A stretch of DNA of 64,000 nt from Forficula auricularia. Its lineage: Eukaryota; Arthropoda; Insecta; Dermaptera; Forficulidae. A program made the translations under genes and the position numbers. The stretch is from contig JALMQS010000427.1 of the NCBI GenBank assembly GCA_024734495.1, positions 1-64,000 on the forward strand, read 5' to 3'. This document shows positions 12,513 through 22,535 of the stretch, piece by piece; within the stretch, counting starts at the first letter, position 1, and each line of letters starts with the position of its first letter. The notes beneath the pieces were generated by a model. That model had not been told where the DNA came from. It made no database searches and saw only the letters and a program-made list of their open reading frames with translations.

Positions 12513-13077
12513 TATATATAGAATCGGGTTCTCGAAAACAGCTCTAACGATTTCGCCAAAAATTGGTGTTCTTATCAAGTCTCATAAGTTATTAGTCGTG
12601 TATAAATTTCAATCCGATTGAAATAAAGGAAGGGGGTGTAAATTAGTCGTGTCGCAAAATAAATATTTTAATCGTTTACATTTCATCTTCCGTAATTAGC
12701 AGAGCTTTGAAAATTGAAGCTTAAGCTATCTAGATGCTACAAGAAGTACCACAAGATTTTGGCTAAAATAGAAGTACCGGAAGTTGATGTTTACGCACGT
12801 AAGAATGTACCCCCCTGCGTTTTGCAACTATAAATCTCAGAGCTACTAAATTCGAAACTTAAGCTCGATATAGGCTAGAAGGGGTACAGCAAGTTTTTGC
12901 TTGAAATCGGAACACCGGAAGTGGACATTTACATGAAAGATTTTTTGTTTTTATTATTTTCTCAAAAACCGGACTAACGATTTTTTAAAAAATTGGTGTA
13001 CTTATCAAGTGTCATGAGTTATTAAGCTATTTAGAGGGAAAAAGTTACCGAGCATCGCTCGGTGCTCCAGGTACTAG
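12513..13077 (+). mobile_element. non-autonomous Helitron, 3' end clear
   Basis: The 3' terminus has the Helitron hallmarks: a 7-bp hairpin ACCGAGC/GCTCGGT (13,047-13,053 with 13,057-13,063, loop ATC), then 10 nt, then CTAG at 13,074-13,077 followed by T. The 5' limit is uncertain; an AATATATATAGAATCGGG stretch begins near 12,513. No Rep or helicase coding is present. Related internal sequence occurs inverted at 42,960-43,720. Helitrons insert between A and T and make no target duplication, which fits the flanking bases at the 3' side. Confidence 0.7.
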
Positions 13078-13123
13078 TAATAATATTAGCAATCTCATTC
13101 ATTTTATAATATCTAGTCTATTT

Positions 13124-13846
13124 TTAACCGACTTCAAAAAAGGAGGAGGTTCTCTATTCGACTGATTTTTTTTTTTTTTTTTTTTTTTTGTGCCTATGTT
13201 ACCTCATATCTCCGCCAATTGTCAACCGATTTTGAAAAAAATTTTTGCATTGGGTCCAGTCTAGCTTCCGATTGGTCCCATTTTTTTTTCGTTTTTTTTT
13301 CATAGGTATTAGACCTTTTTTATTAGGTTTGTTTAGACCTAACCACTTTGTTATGAACCGATTTCTATGGTTCTTTTTGTATCCGAAAGGGGGTGTCTTA
13401 GGGATGGTGTCATATTAATTTGGTCACGTTCTGATAATATGATCACTATTAATAACATCACTAAAAAGAGAAAAATAAAAATAATTTTTATGAAAAAAAT
13501 AAATACCGACTTCAAAAAATTAAATGCAACAAATAAAACACTAAAAGGTATAAAAAAAATATTATCTTATTTAGTTACAACTAAACGACGAAATATTAAC
13601 ATGAAATTACTTTTTGAAGTTGGTGCCAAACATATACCTTTTATGAATCGCACTCGACGGATCTTAATTAGTACGTTTGGCGGGCACGCTCTGCTTATAG
13701 GTATAGTTTGTTTGGTACCGACTTCAAAAAGTAATTTCATGTTAATATTTCGTCGTTTAGTTGTAACTAAATAAGATAATAATTATTTTATACCTTTTAG
13801 TGTATTTTATTTGTTGCATTTAATTTTTTGAAGTCGGTTTTTATTT
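13124..13846 (+). repeat. ACC family copy 3, body deleted
   Basis: AACCGACTTCAAAAAAGGAG at the left, the hairpin with GGCGGGCACGCTCTGCTTAT at about 13,678, and TTGAAGTCGG near 13,828. The segment encoding the short frame is missing. A T-run occupies about 13,167-13,189. Confidence 0.7.
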
Positions 13847-14747
13847 TTTTCTTAAAAATTATTTTTATAGAATGACATTTTTGTAAATTGGCATCTTTTT
13901 TTGAGTGTTTTTGTGTAAAAAGGCTGTAGTATAAAGAAAGCGAGCTGAGTTCTCTCGCTCGGACACCTTCTGACAAGCAAACAGGATGTCAAAAGCTGAC
14001 GAACACATTCTCAGGTAGAGGGCTGATCGCTGCTTTTGATACAGACTGACAGATATTTCGAACAAAAAAAAACGAAGAATTTAATATTATATATAGAGAG
14101 ATAGAGAGATAGATATGGATATAATATAAAAAGAAAAAAGAAAGAAAGCAATCCCCCCCACCCCCCGTCCCGGGACAAACATGTCAAGAGTGTGCACTAT
14201 CAATTTAATCGGATATATTGACTGGATTAATTAAGTTGGCTGCCCTGTTTATTTTTTATTTTTTGCCCCTTCAGGGGCCCCATTCATCCGTCCACTGCAT
14301 AATAGATATTTACTACAATTTGTTGATGGGATCAGTTGAGCTGATACCTGATGGCTCTCTCAGCCATTTGGACAGATGCGGGGGTGGCAAATCAAACATC
14401 TCTTCTTTTCAAATTGGGTTACATTAACATTTAATCGTCTGTCAAGTTAATAACAAGAATTTGTTGAAGGAAGATTTGAACACATTTTAACAATAAGCTG
14501 GCCAAATGAGAGCCAGACTGAAATACCTTATATTTTCTAAAATACTTAAGATATCAAATTTGTTGAGATGGAAATTTTTTTGGAATTTTAAATAGTAATA
14601 ATTAAAATAATATAAATTATTTTATCAAACAATTTTCACAACGTTTATTCGGGGCGAAATTCTCCATGTATATCAATGGAACTTAAAAATAAACTGCAAC
14701 GGATCGTTGCTAAACTTTATCCAAATTCATTTTAAATATTAATATGT
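13847..14747. other. mostly single-copy-looking DNA, no gene called
   Basis: 14,090-14,120 is GATA-type low complexity; 14,150-14,170 is C-rich. 14,160-14,450 is GC-richer and matches nothing else here. The frame at 14,218-14,427 has no recognisable domain. Candidate conserved non-coding or exon-adjacent sequence, unproven. Confidence 0.35.
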
Positions 14748-15122
14748 TCTAGAGTAAAGTACTTTAAAATATAATTTTACTAAAAACTTTATTTAGCCTT
14801 TTTTGTGGTCCCCAAGGTACTTAATTAGGATATTAAATTTCATCAAAATTGGTTAAGTCATTTTCAAGATATTTAGAAAAAACTAAAAAAGTACTGAAAT
14901 AAAGTACTAATGTTTGTGGACCGATATATACCAAAAACTAATCAGCGCTTCATTTTGTTAAAATACTGGTAGGTTTTCAATTTCAATTCAATCGGTGCAA
15001 CAGTGTGGAAAAATTCGTGAACGAAAAAAACGATAACATACATACATCCATCCCCACGCACTTCCAAAAAAATGGCACTTTTTGGCCTTTCGACGAGACC
15101 CCATGTAATTTTTGGCATATGT
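14748..15122 (+). repeat. R460 repeat, copy 2
   Basis: Matches 11,495-11,905 along its length, including TTAATTAGGATATTAAATTT and GACGAGACCCCATGTAATTT. It stops at about 15,122, where the GC-rich hairpin module begins. Confidence 0.7.
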
Positions 15123-15275
15123 ATTTTCGGGAGTTTACAGGTTTACATTTGGAGTGTGGTTTTTTAAGAGGAATAAAATTTTCGGACAGAGACGCTGCCC
15201 GCCAGGGCACCAGCCTGGAGGGCCGAGCTTCGAGGGCGTGCCGAAGGCACGCTCGAAAAGCTCGTTATATATAAT
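15123..15275 (+). repeat. GC-rich hairpin-ended module, copy 1
   Basis: Contains GAGACGCTGCCCGCC and the imperfect hairpin GGGCGTGCC/GGCACGCTC (about 15,233-15,253) nested in GAGCTT/AAGCTC, ending GCTCGTTATATATA. The same module is inverted at 29,874-30,030. Possibly a transposon terminus; the end is not a canonical Helitron CTRR. Confidence 0.6.
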
Positions 15276-16104
15276 TATATTAAAATAAAAAAAAAAATTA
15301 AAAAATAATAGCTTATTATATCAAAAATTTTAAACAAAATACTATATGTGCACAACAGTGGCAGTTGGTTACTTTTCAACCAGAGGATATTGTCCTAAGG
15401 TTTTGAACTTGAGCCCCAGTATAGCTGATATATTGATGGGCGATATTTATTTGTAAAAACGATTCAGAGGATCGTCCTTTCTTTTTCAGGGCTTAAAGGG
15501 TGGGGTCCACGAATATTAATGTTATTAAAATTATTTTTAATTGCATTTAAGTTCAAAACTTTGCCCACTCCGATACCTTGGTTAAAATAATATTAATATA
15601 TATCACTGTTAACTAAAGCAAAAAATTATTGAGCAAGCCGGCCAGGTACTTTATAATTTAAATAGTGAAATTTTTATTAAACTGAATTTTCTTTGGAATT
15701 AACAGTTCTTTTTGAATTTCCACTCATTGTCTCAATTTGATATTAAAAAGTAAAACGTTGACCTTGTCTCTCTGAATCTTAAAAGAGAAGAGAAAAAGAT
15801 CCTCCACATAGAGAGAGACCCTATAATCTGGCTGGCAATTGGCCAACCGATCTATTCTACTTTGTCCATTATACATTTATAAATATTGTGTCAGCATTAT
15901 AGAGGCTTAATGATAGATTCGTCAACGAGAAGCCTCCATGATGGAGGTTGGACAGCTGCCTTATTTATTCGACACGACCACACTACCTATACTATTTATA
16001 TTAGTATAACAACCTGCCGTTTGCTCTCTTATTCACGAGACTCATTCCAAGTCGAAATTATTATTATTTTTTTACTTTACCTATACAGGATAAGCTCAAG
16101 TAAT
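15276..16104. other. AT-rich DNA with a hAT-like scrap
   Basis: 15,358-15,400 (CAGTGGCAGTTGGTTACTTT) resembles the CAGTGGCGAGCCGTGACTTT end at 57.77 kb. The rest, including a purine-rich stretch at 15,775-15,815, shows nothing I can name. Confidence 0.35.
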
Positions 16105-17225
16105 GTATTAGTGAATGAAAAAAAGTGTTTTTATTCATCGGTTTTTCGAAATATCTCAAAAACGGCTAAAACTATTTTGATGGAAAAAATTGAGCAAAAC
16201 GATGGCATTTTGCTCTACAAAAAAGCTCTAATAAGTGAACGTCGAAAAAATTATATTTTACGAGATATTAATTATTATTTTGTTATACTGCTATTCATTG
16301 TATATATCAACGACTTGATCGTAGCAGAGGAAAATGTGCTACTCTTTGCTGATGACACAGCAATACTTTATGGGGGAAAAACAAGCTACTTCTTTCATCC
16401 ACCGTGAATACATCGTTACTTGGCGTGTCGCAGTGGTTTAAGGAGAACAGCCTCCAGTTAAATATCGAAAAGACTCAAAACATACAGTTTGGAGAGTATG
16501 GATCCGTACAACATAAAGCAATCAGAATTATAGACGAGGTGAATTTCTTGGGACTAAATATTGACAGACATCTAAGCTGGAGTAATCACATCAATATGAT
16601 TATACAAAGGGTCAATAAATATGGTTTTCTGATCCGCACTCTTCGACATAAGGTTCCTCTGAGGGTTCTCTTAAATATTTATTATGCCTATGTTGAATAC
16701 AGTTTGAGATATGGTATAGTAATTTGGGGAGGGTCTACACATGTTGCTAGATTGTTTACTGCACAAAAAAGGTGTGTTAGAGCTATTGTAGGGGCGGGAC
16801 CGAGAACCCACTGCAAAAGTATCTTCCAAGAATTGAACATTTTAACTGTATATGACGTCTGTGTTATGGAAAGTGTTTTATTTTTAAAAAAACACCCAGA
16901 ACTTTTTCATAAAAATATCTTTAGTCACGAATATAATACTAGATGCAGGAATGATCTGAGGATAAATGCCAGTTGTTTGTCTGTGACATTAAAAAGCCCA
17001 GTTAATAACGTTCTAAAAAACTTTTTGTATACTGTATTTGTATTGACAATCTATTCAAAAATAAATAAATATTCCTATAGCATCTTGGTTAGTATAGTAC
17101 GTTACCAAATTTTGGGTACTCTCTAGCTCAAAAACTAATATGAATATCAAAACGAAATTTCACATGCAGTTTTGAGGCATTGAGATAAGATCTGATTAGA
17201 TTTTGGTTGAAATCGAACCAAAATT
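16105..17225 (+). repeat. R17 repeat, copy 1, split by a LINE fragment
   Basis: 16,105-16,287 matches 17,455-17,612 and 17,081-17,225 matches 17,613-17,725 plus 17,984-18,030. The middle is foreign. The uninterrupted junction in copy 2 (TTGTTATAG then TATGTTGGTTAG) shows the empty-site order. Confidence 0.75.
16288..17075 (+). pseudogene. non-LTR retrotransposon RT, 3' fragment
   Basis: This is the C-terminal part of a LINE ORF2 reverse transcriptase. YINDL is followed by LLFADDTAIL, the catalytic RT box with ADD at about 16,348-16,356. After a frameshift near 16,390-16,405 the frame continues with SQWFKENSLQLNIEKTQ, NFLGLNIDRHLSWSNHIN, a YVEYSLRYGIVIWGG block and a QKRCVRAIVGAG block, the usual post-RT thumb and C-terminal region of jockey/CR1-type LINEs. 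All upstream RT blocks are absent. No poly(A) tail is evident. It sits inside R17 with a possible TATA(G) target duplication (16,284-16,287 and 17,076-17,080). It is a dead 5'-truncated copy and not close in sequence to the 27 kb LINE. Confidence 0.8.
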
Positions 17226-17454
17226 TAAAGGAGGGGAGGAGGGGGGGGTTAAAAAAATTAAAATTAAAAAAATTTCAAATAAAAAAAAAAAATACAAAAT
17301 ACGTACCTACTATAAAATGAACCTATAATAAAATAAAGTAAAAAATAGATTATTTTTTTCGTTGGCAAAAATTAGATGGGTTCAAAAAAGAAAACCATCA
17401 ATATATTAAGTCATAGACCCTTTTTGATGGATTTGTACGAAAAGTGTCTATATT
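17226..17454. other. AT-rich spacer with G-run
   Basis: Contains a GGAGGGGAGGAGGGGGGG-like run near 17,230 and A-rich sequence. It is the region between the two R17 copies and is itself similar to 18,030-18,130. Confidence 0.45.
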
Positions 17455-18045
17455 TTTTATTCTTCGTTTTTTCAAAATATCTCAAAAATGGCTGAAACTA
17501 TTTTGATGGAAAAAATTGAGCTAAACGATGCCGCTTTGGACTATAAAAAACCCATAATGAATGAACATCGAAAAAATTATATTTTACGAAATATTAGTTA
17601 TTATTTTGTTATAGTATGTTGGTTAGTATAGTACGTTACCAAATTTCGTCTACGCTCTAGCTCAAAAACTAATATGAATATCAAAATGAAATTTCACATG
17701 TAGTTTTGAGGCATTGAGATTAAGAAAGAGAAACAAAGAGGTTGTCCTCTGCTTGATGCAAATAAACATATACACATATATATCAAGATGATATATCTGT
17801 ATATATATATTATTATTACAAATATTATAACAAATAAATAATATATATATACAGATATATCATCTTGATATATATGTGTATATGTTTATTTGCATCAAGC
17901 AGAGGACAACCTCTTTGTTTCTCTTTGTGAATCAACAACTCTGCTACTCTCGGCAAAACAAAAACTTTTCAATTGAAATTAAGAGCTGATTAGATTTTGG
18001 TTGAAATCAAACCAAAAATTAAAGGGGGGGGGGGGGGTTAAAAAA
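17455..18045 (+). repeat. R17 repeat, copy 2, with P1 insertion
   Basis: Repeats copy 1: CTCAAAAATGGCTGAAACTA, TTTTACGAAATATTAGTTAT, GTATAGTACGTTACCAAATT. It is interrupted at 17,725-17,977 by a P1 element and resumes at GCTGATTAGATTTTGGTTGA. Confidence 0.75.
17725..17977. mobile_element. P1 snapback, short copy with target duplication
   Basis: Arms AAAGAGAAACAAAGAGGTTG and CAACCTCTTTGTTTCTCTTT mirror each other around an AT-rich centre; the outer right arm ends TTTTCAATTGAA. ATTAAG occurs on both sides (17,719-17,724 and 17,978-17,983) and once in spirit in the empty R17 copy (GAGATAAG), so it is a likely 6-bp target duplication. The central hammerhead-like segment seen in copies 1 and 2 is deleted. 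Confidence 0.75.
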
Positions 18046-18985
18046 TTAAAATTTTCAAATAAAAAAACAAATAAAAAACAAAACAAAATGAAATGAAAAA
18101 TACCTACTATAAAATGAACCTATAATAAAAGAAGAGAGTTATTATATTTTTTCTTTGGGCAAAATTGGGGGGTTCAAAGAAAGAGAACTATCAATATATT
18201 AAGTTATATATTATACTCTTTTTGATCGATTTATACGAAATTTCGCATATGCACCCCCTATCCGACCTTATGAAAATGACTCACTGTGAATTTGATAGTG
18301 ACCCCAAAAAAGATAGAAGGGGAGGGTTCAAAAATAATTTAAAATAATCAGTTTTTTAAACAGAAATAGAAGAAAGCTGATATTATTTTTAATAGAATAG
18401 TCTCATAATTAAAAGAAGATATTATTGATTGCTAATGGGCCCAAAATCAAGAGGGAGGGTTCTTTTGTACATAATTATAAATTATTTTATTAAATATTAA
18501 ATATAAAAGAGGGGCCAGGTGTATAGTAAAGTCCTCTGGATGGCCACATCTGGTTATTCATATTTTGTCAAAATAAAACATTGAATGAATGTATTTATAG
18601 ATCAATACAATTTGGATAGCTTTGTATTTCAATGTTCTAAAAACAATCTTTCACTTTGTCCTCAAAATTGTAAAGTGGTGTAATTTTATAGGAATGAACA
18701 CCCGATCGATTTCTCATTTAAAATCAATAATTACTCGGTACTCCCGTCATTATACGATTGTATTTTCAATCAAGAGAACTGATTAGATATCTAACTCTAA
18801 TACTTGCTGTTCAAATATAATAAAAATATCTTTTTCGAATTATTTTGTGGATATTTTAAGGGGTTGTTATGATAAAAACATAAACAAATAAACAATTATT
18901 ACCTATATGTCGAGTAATTAATATTTTTAATAGTGGAAATTTAATGAAAGGCACCCCAGGAATAAATAAAATGAATATTTCCAAT
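18046..18985. other. AT-rich DNA, no gene seen
   Basis: 18,165-18,347 is an incidental frame. TGGGCCCAAAATCAAGAGGG at about 18,437 and 18,515-18,550 resemble diverged M118-type flanks, weakly. Nothing else is recognised. Confidence 0.35.
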
Positions 18986-19085
18986 AAAAGAGTAATATTT
19001 ATTGGAAGCTTTTCTCTTTACAGTTCTTGAAACCGATGTTTCAGATGATCTTCCCTCCTTCTTCAGGATTCAAAGAGTCTTATAA
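18960..19085 (-). repeat. hammerhead-bearing repeat, family 2, single arm
   Basis: On the minus strand this resembles the 24.1 kb copy (CTTCCAAT and TATTGG blocks downstream of the core). It encloses the motif at 19,021-19,079. Confidence 0.6.
19021..19079 (-). ncRNA. hammerhead ribozyme-like motif, family 2
   Basis: Minus strand: CUGAAGA (complement of 19,060-19,066), helix II AGG...UCU (A-U, G-C, G-U), GAAAC (complement of 19,038-19,042), triplet AUC. Helix I is unusually convincing: about 9 of 10 positions pair across the core (GAAUC side with GGUUUC side, then UUU/CU with AAGA, one U-C mismatch). Confidence 0.55.
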
Positions 19086-20045
19086 TAAATTTAACTTATT
19101 ATTAAAAATTAGAGGGAAGTGAAATCATTTTTCAATACTCAGTACGCTCTCACAGGTTAGTGCCGTCCTGTAGTAATAAATAATAAAATAAAATCTTAAA
19201 TTCTTAGTTAAAAAAAATGATGTTTATCAAATTTTTAAACAGAAAATTCTAAAGTTAGAGAGCCAAAAAATCTAATATTTTCAGCTTATCATTTTTTCCT
19301 CAAATTTTTGAATAATTTCATTGCGATTTTAAACTTTTAAAACGTTGCTGTCATTACAAAAGTTTAAACAAACAATCGCATGTTTGTGAAATTAAATTGA
19401 TCAATTTATTGATTTTATAACCAACTAGTAGTTTTTTTTTTTTTTTTTTACAAATATTTGATTTTGACAATTATCTTTTTGATGAAATCACCTAAAATAA
19501 AAATAAAAAATATTATAAGTGCATATAAGTATATAAAAAATAGAGAAAAATGATTTTTCGTAAATATTTTCTTTGTAATATATAGATATTCAAGGTAATT
19601 TCATCACCAAGACAATTTGTATTATTCAGGGACGCATCAAGTCCCTTTTGCGCCGTCGTGCGAAATACTGATTGGAGTCTTTATATGCACTGAGCTCAAA
19701 TTAATGCAGCCAGAATATATTTTCACGTTTCAAGATTTTTTTTTAAATAAATCATAGGGAGAATAATAAATATAGTTTCAGCCGTTTTTGAGATATTTCG
19801 AAAATACAAAGCAAAAAAAAAACTTTTTAATGCTCGATTACAACATTTCATCATACCTAATATAGTATCTAGTAGGTAACCTAATATGGGTGAATTTAAA
19901 AAGGTTCAAAATGTGATTCTTTTAAAATAATGTACGCTTGTAGGTGAATTGAAATTTTATTAATTTTAAAAATAAATTTGTTCCTTATTTCTTTTAGCTT
20001 ACAATTTTTAAAGTTCTTAAGAAAAATTATTTTGAAATGTTTTTC
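19086..20045. other. AT-rich DNA, no gene seen
   Basis: Poly(T) near 19,432-19,449. TGCGCCGTCGTGC at 19,648-19,660 also occurs in part at 21.5 kb. No gene-like sequence. Confidence 0.4.
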
Positions 20046-20290
20046 CCATCTCGTCTTCCTGGGGATAACCGGCGTTGCTCCATCTGACCACTTGCCATTT
20101 TCCTAACGTGTCGCTGTCGCAGGGGCACAAACCTAGCGCAGGCTTGTCTAGCGAGCAAATGGTAGGTGAAGTATCACCAGACACAATCCTGTTCAAACTT
20201 GTCGCGACATGTCAGTAGCAGCATCAGCCCGGTTATATAAAAGCAACTCCTCGATCCTGAGAGCCCCTGGTATTTAGACAACTAAATTGG
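20046..20290 (+). other. GC-richer island with TATA-like box
   Basis: A roughly 250-bp block of balanced composition. GGTTATATAAAAGC at about 20,231-20,244 is a good TATA box match. About 35 bp downstream begins a CTGAGAGCCCC stretch. It may be an LTR or transposon promoter or a host core promoter. No downstream coding frame supports either. Confidence 0.3.
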
Positions 20291-20915
20291 CAGATCAGCT
20301 GAGGGTATATCTACCCTGAGAAAAAAAGGCGCAAGCCATTTCTCCATTTTTACTTTACCAATGCCAAGCAGATAATGTATTGGACCATTCAAAGGGACCT
20401 CAGGCAAAAACTTATGAAACCATAATCTCAATCAAAGTCACACATTATACTATTCATTTGGCTTGAATTTTAGCACATGAAGGTTTTGCCAAAAATTACA
20501 TGGGGTCTCGTCCAGAGACCAAAAAGTGGTAATTTTTCGTTTAGTGCTTGCAGATGAATGGATGGATGGATGTACGTTTTTTACTCTTTTTTTCGTCGAC
20601 GATTTTTTCCACACCGTTCAACCGATTGAAATGAAATTGAAAACCTATCCCATTACTTTGACAAAATTATGTGCTGAATAGTTTTTTGTATATATCGGCT
20701 CACAGTTAGTACTTTATTCCAGTAGTTATTTAATTTTTTCTAAATATCTTGAAAATGACTTAAACAATATTAAGGAATTAGATAGGGTACTATAAATGTT
20801 TTAAATTAGAAATTTGGTGTTTGATGAGGCTCTTGAAACCTTGGAAACAGGTGGAATGTCTTCGTTAGGAAAAAGAAATACAAGATTTCCTTATAGTCTA
20901 ACCATTTATTCTCCA

Positions 20916-20974
20916 GAAAAACTTTTGAGACGTTTCAGCGGATATTCTCACGCCATCCTCAGTCCTGGTTTTTC
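20916..20974 (-). ncRNA. hammerhead ribozyme-like motif, family 3
   Basis: Minus strand: helix I outer part GAAAAAC/GUUUUUC (7 bp), internal loop CAG/AAAA, inner GA/UC, then CUGAGGA, one U, helix II GGCG/CGCU, GAAAC, GUC. The internal loop in helix I is where natural type I hammerheads make tertiary contacts. All conserved core residues are present, plus one extra U. Confidence 0.6.
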
Positions 20975-21119
20975 ATAATATAGTACAATTTTTTATGCAT
21001 AAATTCATTCCTTTTCCACAGCTAACACATTATAATTTGTATTTTATTAAAGCTTGTAATAAGAAATAACCAACTAATACTGGTGAGATTTCATAAGTTA
21101 AGATTATCATTAATATTAT

Positions 21120-21178
21120 GAAAAACCAGGGCTGAGGATGGTGTGAGAGTGTCTGCTGAAACGTCTCAAAAGTTTTTC
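21120..21178 (+). ncRNA. hammerhead ribozyme-like motif, family 3 (opposite arm)
   Basis: GAAAAAC (21,120-21,126), CAG, GG, CUGAGGA (21,132-21,138), U, weak helix II GGUG/UGCU, GAAAC (21,158-21,162), GUC (21,163-21,165), UC, AAAA, GUUUUUC (21,172-21,178). Differences from the left arm in helix II keep pairing through G-U wobbles. Confidence 0.6.
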
Positions 21179-21469
21179 TGGAGAATAAATGGTTAGACTA
21201 TAAGGAAATCTTGTATTCTTTCCTAACGAAGACATTCCACCTGTTTCCAAGTTTTCAAGAGCCTCATTAAACACCAAATTTCTAATATTAATTTAATTTA
21301 ATATTCTATAGTAATGAAGTACCTTGAGGACCACAAAAAAGGATATATAAAGTTTTTATAAAATTATATTTTAAAGTATTTAACCCCAGAGTAAAATAGT
21401 ACTTTTTAAAATTCTTTAAAATTTATTCATTTGATCGGTATAATAAACTGGTAGCTCATGGTCAATGGT

Positions 21470-21545
21470 CACCTGTCGGCGCTTCAAGGCATTGGCGCCG
21501 TCGTGCACCGCACGACCTTGCACATATGGACGCCTCTCTGGTATC
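21470..21545 (+). other. short GC-rich scrap
   Basis: GGCGCCGTCGTGC recalls 19.65 kb. Probably a transposon-end remnant; not classifiable. Confidence 0.25.
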
Positions 21546-21619
21546 ATTGACTATTTTTCAAAATATTTATTTGTTTAGTGTTGCTTTATATTCATCACAT
21601 AAAAGGAATTTGTTTCTTT

Positions 21620-21710
21620 TTTTGGAAATCCATTGATAAAGGGAGAAATTCTCTCGAAACTTTTGGTCTTTTAATAAATGCTTGAAGAATGTTTTTTAGA
21701 AAATTTATAT
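21620..21710 (+). repeat. family 6 hammerhead-like repeat
   Basis: UUGAUAA, A, GGGAGAAAUUCUCUC, GAAAC, UUUUG, GUC, then UUUUAAUAAA. U3 and A8 replace the canonical C3 and G8 and could still pair. C15.2-G16.2 and A15.1-U16.1 are possible before the GUC triplet. Confidence 0.45.
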
Positions 21711-22301
21711 TTATTTAAAAAAATTATATAGGACGTATATTAGTAACGAGTCCGGTTTTTAATTAGTCTTGGATTTAAATTAGAATAGCAATTATATTTT
21801 TTTCAAATTTCATTTGAAGACTTAACAAGTTGGTCACCCATTATCTAATAATAGATGACTAAACTATACGGGAAAAACCCTGAGCGAAGCAAAAATGTCA
21901 CCCATCCAGCTGTTCTCCTTGGCATTAATTAACATCCATTGCAAATTAACAATATTGCACTTGCTACTGTTTTTCTACTACTACTTGATATTACATTCAA
22001 ATTATAATAAATTGGCTTGAATCACTCAAAAGAAAACCTTGGCAAAGGATTAAATACAATCTTGTGTATAGACATTAATTAACATAGCAATTTCCGTTTT
22101 AGGACTTTTTATACTTTCATTTATTCAGAAAAAAAACTTCTTAATAATAAGTGAAAAAATAAACTTCAAAGGTATTAGGTTCAAAAGTCAAGTTTAATTT
22201 TCACCTTTTATAAGAGTAAAATAAAAATAAAAAATAAAAAATCAAGTTTTAGAGAAGATATAAGTTTTACTTTTATCATATCTTTTCAATTCTAAAAACA
22301 T
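21711..22301. other. AT-rich DNA, no gene seen
   Basis: No protein-like frame or shared repeat recognised. Confidence 0.4.
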
Positions 22302-22392
22302 AGGTAATTCCATGTCAATTGAACGAGGTTTTGTCGATGACCCTCTTCGATTTTTTTGATTTTCTGCTATGTTATTTATGTATATATATATA

Positions 22393-22490
22393 CAGGGTGA
22401 TTCACGGTTAATGGCACGTTAGACGATTATAGAAAACTGAACTCAGGATTTTTCTGAAAATTTAGCACCTTACAGTAACTGAGTTACTTT
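22393..22490 (+). repeat. partial CAGGGTGATTCACGG TIR
   Basis: Matches about 95 bp of the terminal repeat of the complete element at 43,946-44,890, including GGCACGTTAGACG and TTCTGAAAATTTAGCACCTT. It is preceded by TATATA. The rest of the element is absent. Confidence 0.7.
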
Positions 22491-22498
22491 CTGTATTT

Positions 22499-22535
22499 CC
22501 TGAAGATGGGTTGATAGCCCGAAATATATATATTG
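22499..22535 (+). ncRNA. hammerhead-like motif, family 5
   Basis: CUGAAGA (22,500-22,506), U, helix II GGG (22,508-22,510) with CCC (22,518-22,520), GAAA, then an AU run without a clear cleavage triplet or helix I. Core conserved, remainder poor. Confidence 0.35.

Larger units (their letters stand above)
20805..21286. mobile_element. snapback element with two facing hammerhead-like motifs
   Basis: Near-perfect palindrome: ATTAGAAATTTGGTGT at 20,805 and ACACCAAATTTCTAAT at 21,271, with arms of about 190 bp that include TGAGGCTCTTG, GGAATGTCTTCGTTAGG and AACCATTTATTCTCCAG. The loop (about 20,985-21,110) is AT-rich and unpaired. It interrupts R460, so it was mobile. The same arms occur at 62,411-62,727. 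No protein. Confidence 0.8.
20455..21430 (-). repeat. R460 repeat, copy 3, split by a snapback element
   Basis: 20,455-20,775 matches the distal part of R460 (GACGAGACC, CATCC run, AACCGATTGAAATGAAATTG) and 21,295-21,430 matches the proximal part (AAGTACCTTGAGGACCACAA). Both are on the minus strand. The interruption corresponds to the element at 20,805-21,286 plus short flanks. Confidence 0.75.

Noticed and set aside
13367..13774. 135-codon frame in an ACC copy
   Set aside because: It crosses the non-coding hairpin of the repeat and is not shared by other copies.
20046..20290. LTR retrotransposon with TATA box
   Set aside because: No TG...CA-bounded direct repeats, primer-binding site or gag-pol coding nearby. 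Kept as an unclassified island.
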